NCBI GenBank assembly: GCA_963796915.1
Contig: CAWCNI010000002.1
Location: 1,116,001-1,180,000 of the forward strand
Direction: 5' to 3'
DNA length: 64,000 nt
Source: JAENWD01 sp963796915
Lineage (GTDB): Bacteria > Acidobacteriota > Vicinamibacteria > Vicinamibacterales > JAENWD01
Shown here: one piece after another, positions 1 to 8,434 of the stretch
Numbering within the stretch: position 1 is the stretch's first letter
Layout: each line of letters opens with the position of its first letter
Notes under the pieces: model-generated
The model's input: the letters and a program-made list of their open reading frames with translations, nothing else
The model's database searches: none
What the model was told of the DNA's origin: nothing
Position numbers and translations under genes: made by a program

Positions 1-675
1 CGAAGCGTCGCCCGCACGTCCGCCGACGTCGCACTCGGGGCGATCGCGCTGTCGGGATACGCGTTCGCGTTTGCGTTCGCCTACACCCGCATCGACGCCG
101 GCATCGGCGCCCTGGTGATGTTCGGGAGCGTCCAGGTGCTGATGCTGCTGTGGAGCGTGGCCAGCGGCGAGCGACCTTCTGCGATGGAGTGGCTGGGGCT
201 GGCCGTCGCCTTGGTAGGACTGGTAGTGCTGACACGGCCGGGCCAGACTGCGCCGAATCTGCCGGGCGTCTTACTGATGGCACTTGCCGGAGTCGGGTGG
301 GGCACGTACTCCGTCCGCGGGCGCGGCGCGGGCGACCCGGTGTCGCGGACGACGACCAGCTTTCTCTGGGCAGCGACGATTGGCATCGCCGTCGTCGCGC
401 TGTCGCGCGATCACCTGCAGGGCACGCGTGACGGGCTGCTGCTCGCGGCGTTATCCGGCACGCTTGCGTCCGGGGCGGGCTACGTTCTCTGGTATCGCGC
501 CCTGCCGGCACTGACGTCCTTCCGAGCGTCTCTCCTGCAATTGACGGTGCCGGTGCTGACAGCCGCCGCAGCCGTGCCGCTCCTCGGAGAGTCCCTGACG
601 CCGCGCCTGATCAGCGCGACGCTGCTGATCCTCGGAGGAGTGGCGCTCGCTGTTGTGGGGCGGCAGGGCGCGTAG
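1..675 (+). CDS. EamA/DMT-family transporter, C-terminal part (cut by window start)
   Basis: The frame is open from base 1 and ends at a TAG at 673-675, so the N-terminus lies outside the window. The roughly 224 visible residues are almost entirely hydrophobic helices with short loops, as in the second half of drug/metabolite transporters (EamA fold, normally about 290-300 residues and 10 helices). A loop with VVLTRPG and a Leu/Ala/Gly-rich final helix ending in a short basic tail are typical of the family. It is an inner-membrane exporter or permease, and its substrate cannot be read from sequence. It converges on the CRTAC1 gene on the other strand, about 50 bp downstream. Confidence 0.85.
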   Translation, partial: RSVARTSADVALGAIALSGYAFAFAFAYTRIDAGIGALVMFGSVQVLMLLWSVASGERPSAMEWLGLAVALVGLVVLTRPGQTAPNLPGVLLMALAGVGWGTYSVRGRGAGDPVSRTTTSFLWAATIGIAVVALSRDHLQGTRDGLLLAALSGTLASGAGYVLWYRALPALTSFRASLLQLTVPVLTAAAAVPLLGESLTPRLISATLLILGGVALAVVGRQGA

Positions 676-726
676 ACGTCGGCGTGCGGAGGGGCCGCGG
701 CTTCAGGCGTCCACGAGCCCTGACCA

Positions 727-2431
727 CTACGATCCCCCACGCCCGCGCAACTGGCGGGTGCCAGTCACGCCGCGGCCCTCCGAGATCTCGTACGATTGCC
801 CGCCCGCCAGACGAGTCGCTTCATCTTTCGCGCCGCTTGGCCACTCCACGACGACGCGGTCCGCCATCTGGTGAGTGCCGAGCCCGAACGTAAGCGGCAG
901 CTCTGACTGCGACAGGTAGCTCGAGCCCGTCTTCACCAGGCGCCAGTACTTGTCCGTGCCTGCGAAGACGCGTACGCGAGCGCCGATGCCGTCGCGATTG
1001 GACTTCATCCCGCGCAGCTTGATCCGGATCGAATGGCTGCCAGCCGGTGAGTCGACGCGATACAGGAACGCCGGTCCGTTGTTGGTGGTGATGAGGACGT
1101 CGGCGTCGCCGTCGTTATCGAAGTCGCCGAACGCCGCGCCGCGCCCGACTTTTGGCTGCGCGAACCCTCCGCCCACTTCCGTCGCGACGTCGGCGAACTG
1201 ACCGCGCCCGAGGTTATGAAACAGGTGCGGCGGCTCGGCGTAGCTCACGCGCCCGCCGACGGCGCCGATGGTCTCGTCGATGTGCCCGTTGACGACCAGC
1301 AGGTCCTGAAGGCCGTCGAGATCGACGTCGAAGAAGAAGCAGCCGAAGCCGAGCGTCAGCCGGGTCGCCCGGCCGATCTCGGTCTTCGGGGCGGTGTCGG
1401 TGAACTGGCCGTCGCCGACCGGTCGATACAGCCCCAGCATCTCCCCCGAGAAGTTCGTGACGACGACGGTGGTCTTGCCGGAGTTGTCGACATCGGCCGC
1501 ATCGGCGCCCATGCCGGCGCGGGCGCGTCCGTCTTCGCTGAAGGCGAGACCGGCCTGCAGGCCAAGCTCCGTGAACGTCCCGTTGCCGTTGTTGCGATAC
1601 AGCTTGTTCGGTTGCGTGTCGTTGGCGATGAACACGTCGGGCCACGGGTCCAGGTCGTAGTCGATCATCGTCACGCCGAGTGACTTCGACGTCGTATCGA
1701 ACAGGCCCGCCTTCGCCGTGACGTCCTCGAACGTGCCGTCTCCCTTGTTGCGAAACAGCCACGACGTCGTGCCGCGGTACGCTTCGGGCGTGCAGTACCA
1801 ACTTCTGCTTGCCGTCCACGCTGCAGTAGACGTCGGTCTCCGGCGTCCAGCGGACGTAATTGCAAATCAGGAGATCGAGCCGGCCGTCGCGGTCGTAGTC
1901 GAACCACAGCGCCGACGTGCTGAAGCCGGGCCGCTTGCCGAGGCCCGCTTTGTCGGTCACGTCCACGAACGTGCCGTGCCCGGTGTTGTGGAACAGGTGA
2001 TTCTGCCCGACCGCGGTGATGAGGATGTCCTGCCAGCCGTCGTTGTCGTAGTCAGCGACAGCGACTCCCATGCCGTAGACGTCGAGCGCCAGGCCGGAGG
2101 CCGCGGTGACGTCTTCGAACGTGCCGTTGCCGCGGTTGCGGTAGAGCGCGAGGCGGCTCGACGCGCGCGGCTGACCCGGCCAACTCGTGCCGTTGACGAG
2201 CAGGATGTCCTGCCAGCCGTCGTTGTCGTAATCGAGAAATGCAGCGCCAGAGCCCAGTGTCTCGGGCAGATACTTCCGGCCGAACGCGCCGTTGTTGTGC
2301 GTGAAGGCCAGGCCCGCCGCTTTGGTGACGTCCACCAGGTGCACGCCGGTCGACGGCTGTTGTGCCAGCGGAGCGTACGGGAGCAGGGCGACGAGGACAG
2401 CCGCGAGCGCGGCAGCGTGGCGGCCCGTCAT
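727..2431 (-). CDS. CRTAC1-family FG-GAP/ASPIC-UnbV repeat protein (one frameshift)
   Basis: A secreted protein of about 567 residues once one frameshift is bridged. It starts with a signal peptide (MTGRHAAALAAVLVALLPYA), followed by several FG-GAP/VCBS calcium-loop repeats of the form FLDYDNDGWQDILLVNG. It ends with an ASPIC/UnbV-type domain (FGLGTHQMADRVVVEWPSG). At about 1799 the frame moves by one base. Removing one base restores the family sequence KLYCTPEAYRG, which then continues as TMIDYDLDPWPDVFIANDTQ. The start overlaps the stop of the response regulator by 4 bp (ATGA), so it is the last gene of the amidase/kinase/regulator operon. Proteins of this family are extracellular and often adhesive, but the specific role here is unknown. 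The frameshift could be a sequencing error or a real lesion. Confidence 0.85.
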
Positions 2432-3093
2432 TCGGGCATGACGAGGCCCTTCTTGACGGCGAAGAGCACCAGTTCCGCGGTCTTGTGGACGCCGAGCGCG
2501 CTCATGAGATTGGCACGGTGCACGGCCACCGTGTTCACGCTCAGATCCAGCATCACCGCGATTTCCTTGTTCGACTTGCCGCGCGCGATCAGCTGCAGCA
2601 CCTGCTTCTCGCGCTGGGTCAGGCGATCGTAGGGATCGGTGCTCTTGTCGAACGAGCCGCTCTGGATGGCCTTGATGAGCACGCTCGACAGCTCCGGCGC
2701 GAGGTACTGCTCCCCGCCGGCCACCGCCTTGACGGCGCGCGTGAGATCGTTTTCGATGGCGTTCTTGAGGATGTAGCCCTTGGCGCCGGCGTCGAGCGCG
2801 TTTCTGACGTACTGCTCGTCTGAATACATGCTCAGGATCAGGATCTTCGTGCCGGGGCGCTGCTTGATCAGCTCCATCGTCGCGTGCAGGCCGCTCATCT
2901 CCGGCATGGCCATGTCCATGACCACGACGTCGGGATCGGTCTTCTTCACCAGGGCGATGGCGTCGAGGCCGTTGCTGGCCTCGCCGACGACGGTGAGGTC
3001 GGGGTCGTCTTCCAGAATCCGGCGGAAGCCCTGACGGACGAGCGCGTGGTCATCGACGAGGACGACCCGGATGGCGGCAGACGGCATGTCCAC
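2428..3093 (-). CDS. NarL/FixJ-family response regulator
   Basis: A 221-residue two-component response regulator. The receiver domain (about 7-125) has the acidic pair D14/D15, phospho-acceptor D60 in VVMDMAMPE, switch S88 and conserved K110 in GYILK. The C-terminal LuxR-type helix-turn-helix (about 155-215) has LTQREKQVLQLIARG and NKEIAVMLDLSVNTVAVHR. It lies 29 bp downstream of the histidine kinase gene and overlaps the next gene by 4 bp, so the kinase at 3123-4475 is its obvious partner. Phosphorylation should promote dimerisation and DNA binding. The target genes are not visible. Confidence 0.96.
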   Translation of the reverse strand: MDMPSAAIRVVLVDDHALVRQGFRRILEDDPDLTVVGEASNGLDAIALVKKTDPDVVVMDMAMPEMSGLHATMELIKQRPGTKILILSMYSDEQYVRNALDAGAKGYILKNAIENDLTRAVKAVAGGEQYLAPELSSVLIKAIQSGSFDKSTDPYDRLTQREKQVLQLIARGKSNKEIAVMLDLSVNTVAVHRANLMSALGVHKTAELVLFAVKKGLVMPE

Positions 3094-3122
3094 GATTCTA
3101 CAGGGCCGCTGCCGGAAGCGCG

Positions 3123-4475
3123 TTAATCGGTTTCCACTAGGGCAGGTGATCTGACCACCGGCACCCGGACGGAGACGACAAGGCCGCGCGCCTCGCCGGC
3201 GCGGAGGCGGAAGGTCCCGCCCATCAACTCCGCGCGCTCGCGCATGCTCACCAGCCCGATGCCGCGATCGACATTGTCGATGCCGCCCTGCGGCAGGCCT
3301 TTCCCCTGGTCCTCGATGTCAAGGTCCAGCCAACCGTCGCGCTGCGCCAGCTGGACCCGCGCCACCGCCGCGCCCGAGTGCTTCGCGACGTTGGTCAGCG
3401 CCTCCTGCACGATCCGGTAGATGTGAATCGTGGCTTCCGGCGGCACGACGCCAATCGGCCCGCGCGCCTCGAACCGGGCGTCGATGCCGTGCTGCCGGCC
3501 GAACTGCTCGACGAACCACTCGAGCGCTTTTTCGAGGCCGAAGTCGTCGAGGATCACGGGATGGAGCAGGCGCGATTGCACGCGGATCTTCTCCAGCGTC
3601 TGCTGGGCGATGCCGCGGACTTCCTCGAGGTCGGCGACGAGCGGTGACTCGGGCGGCAGGTTGCGCTTGACGCGTCCGAGCAGCGTGCCGACGGCGGTGA
3701 AGATCTGTCCGAACTCGTCGTGCAGCTCGCGCGAGAACTCCTGCTGCAGATCTTCCTGCATCCGCAGCATGCGCCACGAGAGGTTGCGGAGCTCGGTAGA
3801 GAGGCCCTCCACTTGCGCGAAGGCGCGGCGGTTCGCGCTGATGATGTAGATGCCCGTCACCGCCACCACCAGCAGGAGCGCGATGACGAACACGGCGATC
3901 TCGCGCTCGACGCGATCGTAGATCTCGCGATTCCGCACCGCAGCTTCTTCCTGGACGCGGTTGTTCAGCACGAGGAACTGCGAGACGAGCCCGACCAGCT
4001 CCTGGTGCTGCGCGGTGACAGACGTTCGCAGCTTGCCAATCGCGCCCGCGTCGTCGCCGGCCTGCGCCGAGGTGAACATGTCGTCGACGAGCGACCAGTA
4101 GCGACCGGCAGAGGCGACGAGCCGTTGCTGCTGCGCGGCGGGCCGCTCTCCCGGCGCGAGCGTCGCCTCGAGGGCGATGGCCTGCGTCAGATCGACGCGC
4201 AGCCGGTCGAAAGCCTGCTTCCACGAGGCCAGTGGATAGTTCTCTGTCCGATCCGCCATGTCGCGCATCGACGTGGCGAGTGTGGCCAGGTTGTTCTGGA
4301 TGCGCAGCAGCTGCAGAGAGTCTTTGCGATTGCGATCGCTGATCGAGATCTGCTCGTCGCGCAGTTGCCGGATCTCGTGCGCGGTGTACAGCCCGACGCC
4401 GGCAATCGTCAGCAGCGAGACCGCAAGGCCGACCGCGAGTCGAAGGCTTGGCGAGCTGACAGTCGCTGTGGTCAC
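3123..4475 (-). CDS. Membrane sensor histidine kinase (HisKA_3/NarX type)
   Basis: About 450 residues. The frame could open further upstream at 4589, but GTG at 4475 is chosen because it overlaps the amidase stop as GTGA and places the first hydrophobic helix (LRLAVGLAVSLLTIAGVGLY) at the N-terminus. A periplasmic helical sensor of about 150 residues follows (CHASE3/four-helix-bundle-like), then a second membrane helix (VFVIALLLVVAVTGIYII). The dimerisation/phosphoacceptor domain carries the H-box SRELHDEFGQ. The HATPase domain has the N-box EALTNVAKHSG and G-boxes DQGKGLP and GIGLVSMRERAELMGG. This is the HisKA_3 class that pairs with NarL-type regulators such as the one next to it. The signal sensed is unknown. 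Confidence 0.95.
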   Translation of the reverse strand: MTTATVSSPSLRLAVGLAVSLLTIAGVGLYTAHEIRQLRDEQISISDRNRKDSLQLLRIQNNLATLATSMRDMADRTENYPLASWKQAFDRLRVDLTQAIALEATLAPGERPAAQQQRLVASAGRYWSLVDDMFTSAQAGDDAGAIGKLRTSVTAQHQELVGLVSQFLVLNNRVQEEAAVRNREIYDRVEREIAVFVIALLLVVAVTGIYIISANRRAFAQVEGLSTELRNLSWRMLRMQEDLQQEFSRELHDEFGQIFTAVGTLLGRVKRNLPPESPLVADLEEVRGIAQQTLEKIRVQSRLLHPVILDDFGLEKALEWFVEQFGRQHGIDARFEARGPIGVVPPEATIHIYRIVQEALTNVAKHSGAAVARVQLAQRDGWLDLDIEDQGKGLPQGGIDNVDRGIGLVSMRERAELMGGTFRLRAGEARGLVVSVRVPVVRSPALVETD

Positions 4476-5935
4476 TGATGGGTCACGGCGGAAGACTGCG
4501 TGGTGCCGTATGGTGCCGGCGGTGCTGTCCACGGGCCGCGCGCCTGCTCGATCACGCGTGCCGCCGCCAGGGCCAGCGCTTCCTGCCACGGCGCGGCCAC
4601 CACTTGCACGCCGATCGGGAGGCCTTCACCGGTTTCCAGCACTGGCACGCTCACGCCAGGATTCTGCAACAGGTTGAACCAGGCCGTGTAGCGCCAGGCG
4701 TCGAGATAGTGCACCTCGCGGCCGTCGATCGTCCACGTGCGTTCGCCGTGACGGAAGGCGGGAATCGGCGCGACCGGGCAGAGCAGCACCTGGTACTCGG
4801 CCATCTGCGCGAGGAACTCGCTTTTCAGCGCGTCGCGGGCGATCTCCACCATCAGGAGCTGCTCGCCAGTCAGCGGCGGCCAGCGCCTGGCCCAGTCGAG
4901 AAACTGCACGAGATTCGGGTGGACGTCGGCCTCGCGGCCCGCCACCATCGGCTCGAGTATCAGCCGTGACGCGCGGCCGAAGATGTCCCACCACAGCTCG
5001 CGCGCTTGCTCGAGGCCCTCGGGCCTGAAGGCGTCCACCGCGTAGCCCGCGTCGGCCAGCCAGCGCGCGGCCCGCCGCACGGCCTGTCGCGTCTCCGCCG
5101 ACACCGGGACGACGCCGTCGTCTTCGAACACGCCGATGCGGATGTTGCCGGGCAACGCGCGCAGGGGAGTGAACGGCACGGGATGCCCGTTGGGGTCGCC
5201 GATGTCGGGGCCGGCCATCACGTCGAGCAGCGTCTCCACATCGTCGATCGTGCGCGCCATCGGGCCGACGACGCCGGTGAGCGCGAAGGGGCCGCCGCAG
5301 GGAGGGAAGTGACCGGTCGCAGGCACGCGGCCCGGCGTTGGCTTGAGCCCGCAGATGCCGGAGAAGTGGGCCGGCACTCTGATGGATCCGCCGCCGTCGC
5401 TGCCCACGCCGCCGGCCGACAGGCCCGCCGCGATCGCCGCCGCCTCGCCGCCGCTCGATCCGCCGGGCGTCCGATCGAGCGCCCACGGGCTGTTGGTGCG
5501 GCCGTAGAGCGCGTTGTCGGTTTCCCACGCCATCAGCTGCTCGGCGACGTTGGTCACTCCGACGACGATGGCGCCGGCGGCCTTGAGTCTGGTGACGAGC
5601 GGCGCGTCAGAGGGGCCGGTGATGCCCGTGCGGAAGCGCGTGCCGGTTTCCCAGGGCAGGCCGGCGACGGCGACAGCGCTCTTGATGCTGACGGGGACGC
5701 CGTGGAGCGGGCCCAGACGTTCGCCGCTGGCGACGCGATCGGCGGCGGTCCGGGCCGCCGCGCGGGCGCGGTCGGCGTCAACGGCGACGTAGGCGTTGAG
5801 GGACGGGTTCAGGGCGTCGATGCGGGCCAGGGTGGCGTCCACCAGGTCGACCGGGGACAGGGCGCCCGAGGCGACGAGGCGCGCGAGCTCGCGGGCTGAG
5901 GCCAGGAGCGGAACCGACATCGGGAGAGTGTACAT
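4472..5935 (-). CDS. Amidase signature (AS) family amidohydrolase
   Basis: A 487-residue amidase-signature enzyme. The Ser-cisSer-Lys triad is visible: K85 in GVPVSIKSAV, S160 in the GGSSGGE loop and S184 in GGGSIRVPA. The spacing K+75 and +24 equals that of characterised family members such as FAAH. It hydrolyses a C-N amide bond, but the substrate is not predictable. It could be a GatA-like amidase, although GatB and GatC are not adjacent and the local context is a two-component operon. No signal peptide is evident, so it is probably cytoplasmic. An internal ATG at 5920 is an alternative start. It is the first gene of the leftward operon, and its stop overlaps the kinase GTG start. Confidence 0.92.
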   Translation of the reverse strand: MYTLPMSVPLLASARELARLVASGALSPVDLVDATLARIDALNPSLNAYVAVDADRARAAARTAADRVASGERLGPLHGVPVSIKSAVAVAGLPWETGTRFRTGITGPSDAPLVTRLKAAGAIVVGVTNVAEQLMAWETDNALYGRTNSPWALDRTPGGSSGGEAAAIAAGLSAGGVGSDGGGSIRVPAHFSGICGLKPTPGRVPATGHFPPCGGPFALTGVVGPMARTIDDVETLLDVMAGPDIGDPNGHPVPFTPLRALPGNIRIGVFEDDGVVPVSAETRQAVRRAARWLADAGYAVDAFRPEGLEQARELWWDIFGRASRLILEPMVAGREADVHPNLVQFLDWARRWPPLTGEQLLMVEIARDALKSEFLAQMAEYQVLLCPVAPIPAFRHGERTWTIDGREVHYLDAWRYTAWFNLLQNPGVSVPVLETGEGLPIGVQVVAAPWQEALALAAARVIEQARGPWTAPPAPYGTTQSSAVTHQ

Positions 5936-6050
5936 CCCGGCTTGCGCGGGTATCCCGGGAGCCGCTAGAATTAAGGCTTCGGGTAACGCCGACCGATAGT
6001 TCCTGCGGGCCGCCCGGGCCTGGAATGTCGGTGCACCACCTCCCAGGTGT

Positions 6051-6125
<75 letters not shown>

Positions 6126-6160
6126 ATCCTCGCGGCTTTGCCGTGGGATAGGCACCACAG

Positions 6161-6341
6161 GTCGGACTCAGGCACGCAGCGCCTCGCTGCGCTCGGCGCT
6201 AGCGGGCACGAATCCTCGGTCGGCTTCAGGCACGCGACCCCTCGCTCCGCTCGGTGCCAGCGGCACGAATCCTCTGCAACTTCGGGCAGCCTCCCTCACC
6301 TTCGGCTCGTTGTTCTCGGCACGAGTCCTACCTGAGGAGCC
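6161..6341 (+). repeat. Tandem repeats ending in a tRNA-Asn 3'-end copy
   Basis: Three tandem, progressively diverged units of about 57-67 bp: 6161-6217, 6218-6274 and 6275-6341. The first two share GGCACGC, a CCTCGCTnCGCTCGG block, GCnAGCGG and the ending CACGAATCCTC. The third is degenerate and ends with 6322-6341, which matches the tRNA-Asn 3' end (6105-6124) at 19 of 20 positions. Every unit ends in a sequence like the T-loop/T-stem of the adjacent tRNA. No gene is credible here. Confidence 0.8.
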
Positions 6342-6370
6342 GGGCCATACCACTTCCTTTCCTCACGCGG
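6339..6370. repeat. 32-bp repeat, copy 1 (partner at 13455-13486)
   Basis: This stretch matches 13455-13486 at 30 of 32 positions in the same orientation. On the minus strand it reads GAGGAAAGGAAGTGG followed by an ATG. In the other copy these are the ribosome binding site and first codons of a real gene. Here the copy touches the last codons of the M28 peptidase and leads only to a six-codon frame. Confidence 0.7.
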
Positions 6371-7694
6371 GATCGGCAGCCTGGCGTGTCTCACCCCATC
6401 CACCGAACAAATCTTCCCAGCAAGCCGCGATGGCGCGTCGATCCGGCTCGGGGATTCCAGGCGTGAACGGCAGCGTCTCGGCAGTCGCCATCTGGTCGAG
6501 CCACGTCGCGACCACCGACACGTCGCGCGCCATGACCTCCACCGACACCTGGTTCACGTCGTCGTCGGGACGATGGTGGAAGAATCGCCCGGCGTTGCAA
6601 TTGACGCGGTGGTGAAACACCGCGGCAACGCCCGCTGCCGCGAACGGAAAGTGATCGGCGTACGGGACCACCCTCGTGATGGTCTGGTAATACAGGTTGG
6701 CAGCCCGGAAGTGCGGACGGAAGGAGGCCTCAAAGTCCTGGTGTCCGTTGACGTGCAGCTGCAGCCACCCGAGCGCTGACCCGTACGAGTCGAGGTTGTA
6801 CATCAATCTGCCTTGCGCGGACACGTCGCGGCGATGCATCCGCACGTACGCCGCCGATCCGACGGAGAGTTGCTCCTCGGCGCCAAACGAGATGATGCGA
6901 ATCGTCCGCCGGCGCCGGCAGCCGTGCAGGAGACGCGCGAGCTCGAGGACGCCGACGACCCCAGAGGCGTTGTCGTCCGCGCCGGGCGAGTCCGCCTGCG
7001 TGTCGTGATGCGCGCCAACGTAGAGGACCTCGTCGCGGAGGTCGGTGCCGGACAGGTCGATGACGATGTTCTGCGACGTGCCTGGTGACATCCCTCCGAC
7101 AATCCGGCAGCGAGCCTCGGTGGCGCCTTGCCGCACCCAGTTCCAGGCGTCCTGATGGGCGACGTTCAGCGTGGGCACGGCGCCAATCGCCGCGGTGTAG
7201 GCGGGGAACATGCCGTCCGCGAGGGGCGTCGTGCCTGGGTAGCGCGTGTCGACCATGAGCAGAAAGGCGGGTTCAGCGGCCATCAGTCGTTGGTAGGACT
7301 GGCGCGACTCGATGTGGCAGCCGAGGTGGATCACTGCCTTTCCGTGCAGCAGCTCGAGATCGTCCCGCTGATAGTCGGTCGGCGCGACGACGGCGATCTC
7401 AGCGGATCGCCAGGCGCCGTCCGTGCCCGGCGTGTTGCTGAACAGCGAGCACGGGAAACGGCGCCATGTCCCGCCCACCAGGACCTCGAGCCGTTCCTCG
7501 GAGACGACGCGCGACTGGACGGGAAAGGTTTCTTCCCAGGTCTGTGCGCCGATCGCGCGGGTACGCCCGATGATGTAGTCCGCGGCTGCTCTCTCACCGG
7601 CGGTGCCAGCCAACCGGACGCCGATGTCCTTCGCGAGCACGTCGAGATCTCTGGCGAGCCGTTCGGGAGAGGCCTGCAGCATGGGCCACAGCAT
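6363..7694 (-). CDS. M28-family zinc aminopeptidase/peptidase
   Basis: A 443-residue co-catalytic zinc peptidase. The metal-binding signatures of family M28 appear in order: VGAHHDTQADS, GADDNASGVVGVLELARLL, FGAEEQLSVGS, and a late His in VPYADHFPF. A region of about 200 residues precedes the catalytic core, as in PA-domain-bearing M28 proteins. No clear signal peptide is seen from either ATG (7694 or 7682), so it is probably cytoplasmic. Family members release N-terminal residues or act on glutamate-type dipeptides; the specificity here is open. The 3' end abuts the 32-bp repeat. Confidence 0.9.
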   Translation of the reverse strand: MLWPMLQASPERLARDLDVLAKDIGVRLAGTAGERAAADYIIGRTRAIGAQTWEETFPVQSRVVSEERLEVLVGGTWRRFPCSLFSNTPGTDGAWRSAEIAVVAPTDYQRDDLELLHGKAVIHLGCHIESRQSYQRLMAAEPAFLLMVDTRYPGTTPLADGMFPAYTAAIGAVPTLNVAHQDAWNWVRQGATEARCRIVGGMSPGTSQNIVIDLSGTDLRDEVLYVGAHHDTQADSPGADDNASGVVGVLELARLLHGCRRRRTIRIISFGAEEQLSVGSAAYVRMHRRDVSAQGRLMYNLDSYGSALGWLQLHVNGHQDFEASFRPHFRAANLYYQTITRVVPYADHFPFAAAGVAAVFHHRVNCNAGRFFHHRPDDDVNQVSVEVMARDVSVVATWLDQMATAETLPFTPGIPEPDRRAIAACWEDLFGGWGETRQAADPA

Positions 7695-7733
7695 AGCGCC
7701 GGTGCTGCGCGGTCATCGCAAGGATTCAGCTCC

Positions 7734-7793
7734 TCGGTAGGCTTCAGGCACGCGGCCCCTCGCCGCGCTCGGCGCCAGCGGGCACGAATCCTC
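7734..7793 (+). repeat. Dispersed copy of the tRNA-adjacent repeat
   Basis: A single, well-kept copy of the unit seen at 6161-6274 (GGCTTCAGGCACGCG, then a CCCTCGCnnCGCTCGG block, then CACGAATCCTC). It lies between the M28 peptidase start and the end of the DUF1801 gene. A degenerate second half-unit follows (TTCAGGTACGC at about 7801). Confidence 0.7.
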
Positions 7794-7821
7794 AGCACCC
7801 TTCAGGTACGCCGTCCCTCGC

Positions 7822-8319
7822 CTACGCGAGCCCTTTCATGCGCTTGTAGTACGCGATGTACTGCTTCGGCGTCGACATCGCGATCACCTTCGCGACGGAG
7901 GTCAGCTCGAGATCATCGAGCGCCTTGAAGTGCAGACAGCACTTCCCCATGTCGAGCCGCTTCCCGGCTTTCTTGAACGCGTCGACGAGCAGCTTCTCGG
8001 AGAACGGCGTTGTGTAGTTGCCGTTCGAGCTGTCGTATACGCCCATCAGGTAGAGCGAGTTGTAGCTCTTCTTCGCGCCGAGGCCCACGTAGCAGAGCGG
8101 CTGACCGTTGTGGGTGTCGGAGAACTCGTCGAGCGGGATCCCCCAGTTGATCACGCCCCAGTTCATGAACTCCGCGTACCCCTTGGGGATGTGCCTGCGC
8201 ACGAGGGCGCGGGCCTTTTCGATCACCGCCCGTTTTTCCGGAGTGAGCGAGGCCAGGTAGGCGGCCACGGTGGTTGGGCGAGCACCCTTCGCCTTTGAGC
8301 GCGATTTCGTTGCGGCCAT
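7822..8319 (-). CDS. DUF1801 (YdhG-like) protein
   Basis: A 165-residue protein of the DUF1801/YdhG type. The start at 8319 is chosen over the longer frame to 8382 because AGGGACAAGTCG precedes it and the basic N-terminus (MAATKSRSKAKG) is usual in the family. Conserved features include an early TPEKRAVIEKARALVRR helix, GYAEFMNWGVINWGIP, YVGLGAKKSYNSLYLMGVY and MGKCCLHFKALDDL. These are small alpha/beta proteins of unknown biochemical function, often encoded near stress-related genes. Confidence 0.88.
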   Translation of the reverse strand: MAATKSRSKAKGARPTTVAAYLASLTPEKRAVIEKARALVRRHIPKGYAEFMNWGVINWGIPLDEFSDTHNGQPLCYVGLGAKKSYNSLYLMGVYDSSNGNYTTPFSEKLLVDAFKKAGKRLDMGKCCLHFKALDDLELTSVAKVIAMSTPKQYIAYYKRMKGLA

Positions 8320-8434
8320 CGACTTGTCCCTCGCGTTTCGGGTCCTTCGACCCGGCGTGATTATACAAACCGGCGGCGTCACTAATTGATCAGGATTATC
8401 GGCCTCGCTGCATCGAAAAGGCTACGCTCTGCCT

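Noticed and set aside
4476..4589. N-terminal extension of the histidine kinase to 4589
   Set aside because: It would overlap the amidase gene by over 100 bp with non-membrane-like sequence, whereas GTG 4475 forms a standard GTGA overlap just before the first membrane helix.
6138..6335. 65-codon open frame downstream of tRNA-Asn
   Set aside because: It runs through the tandem repeats and encodes only their repetitive translation.
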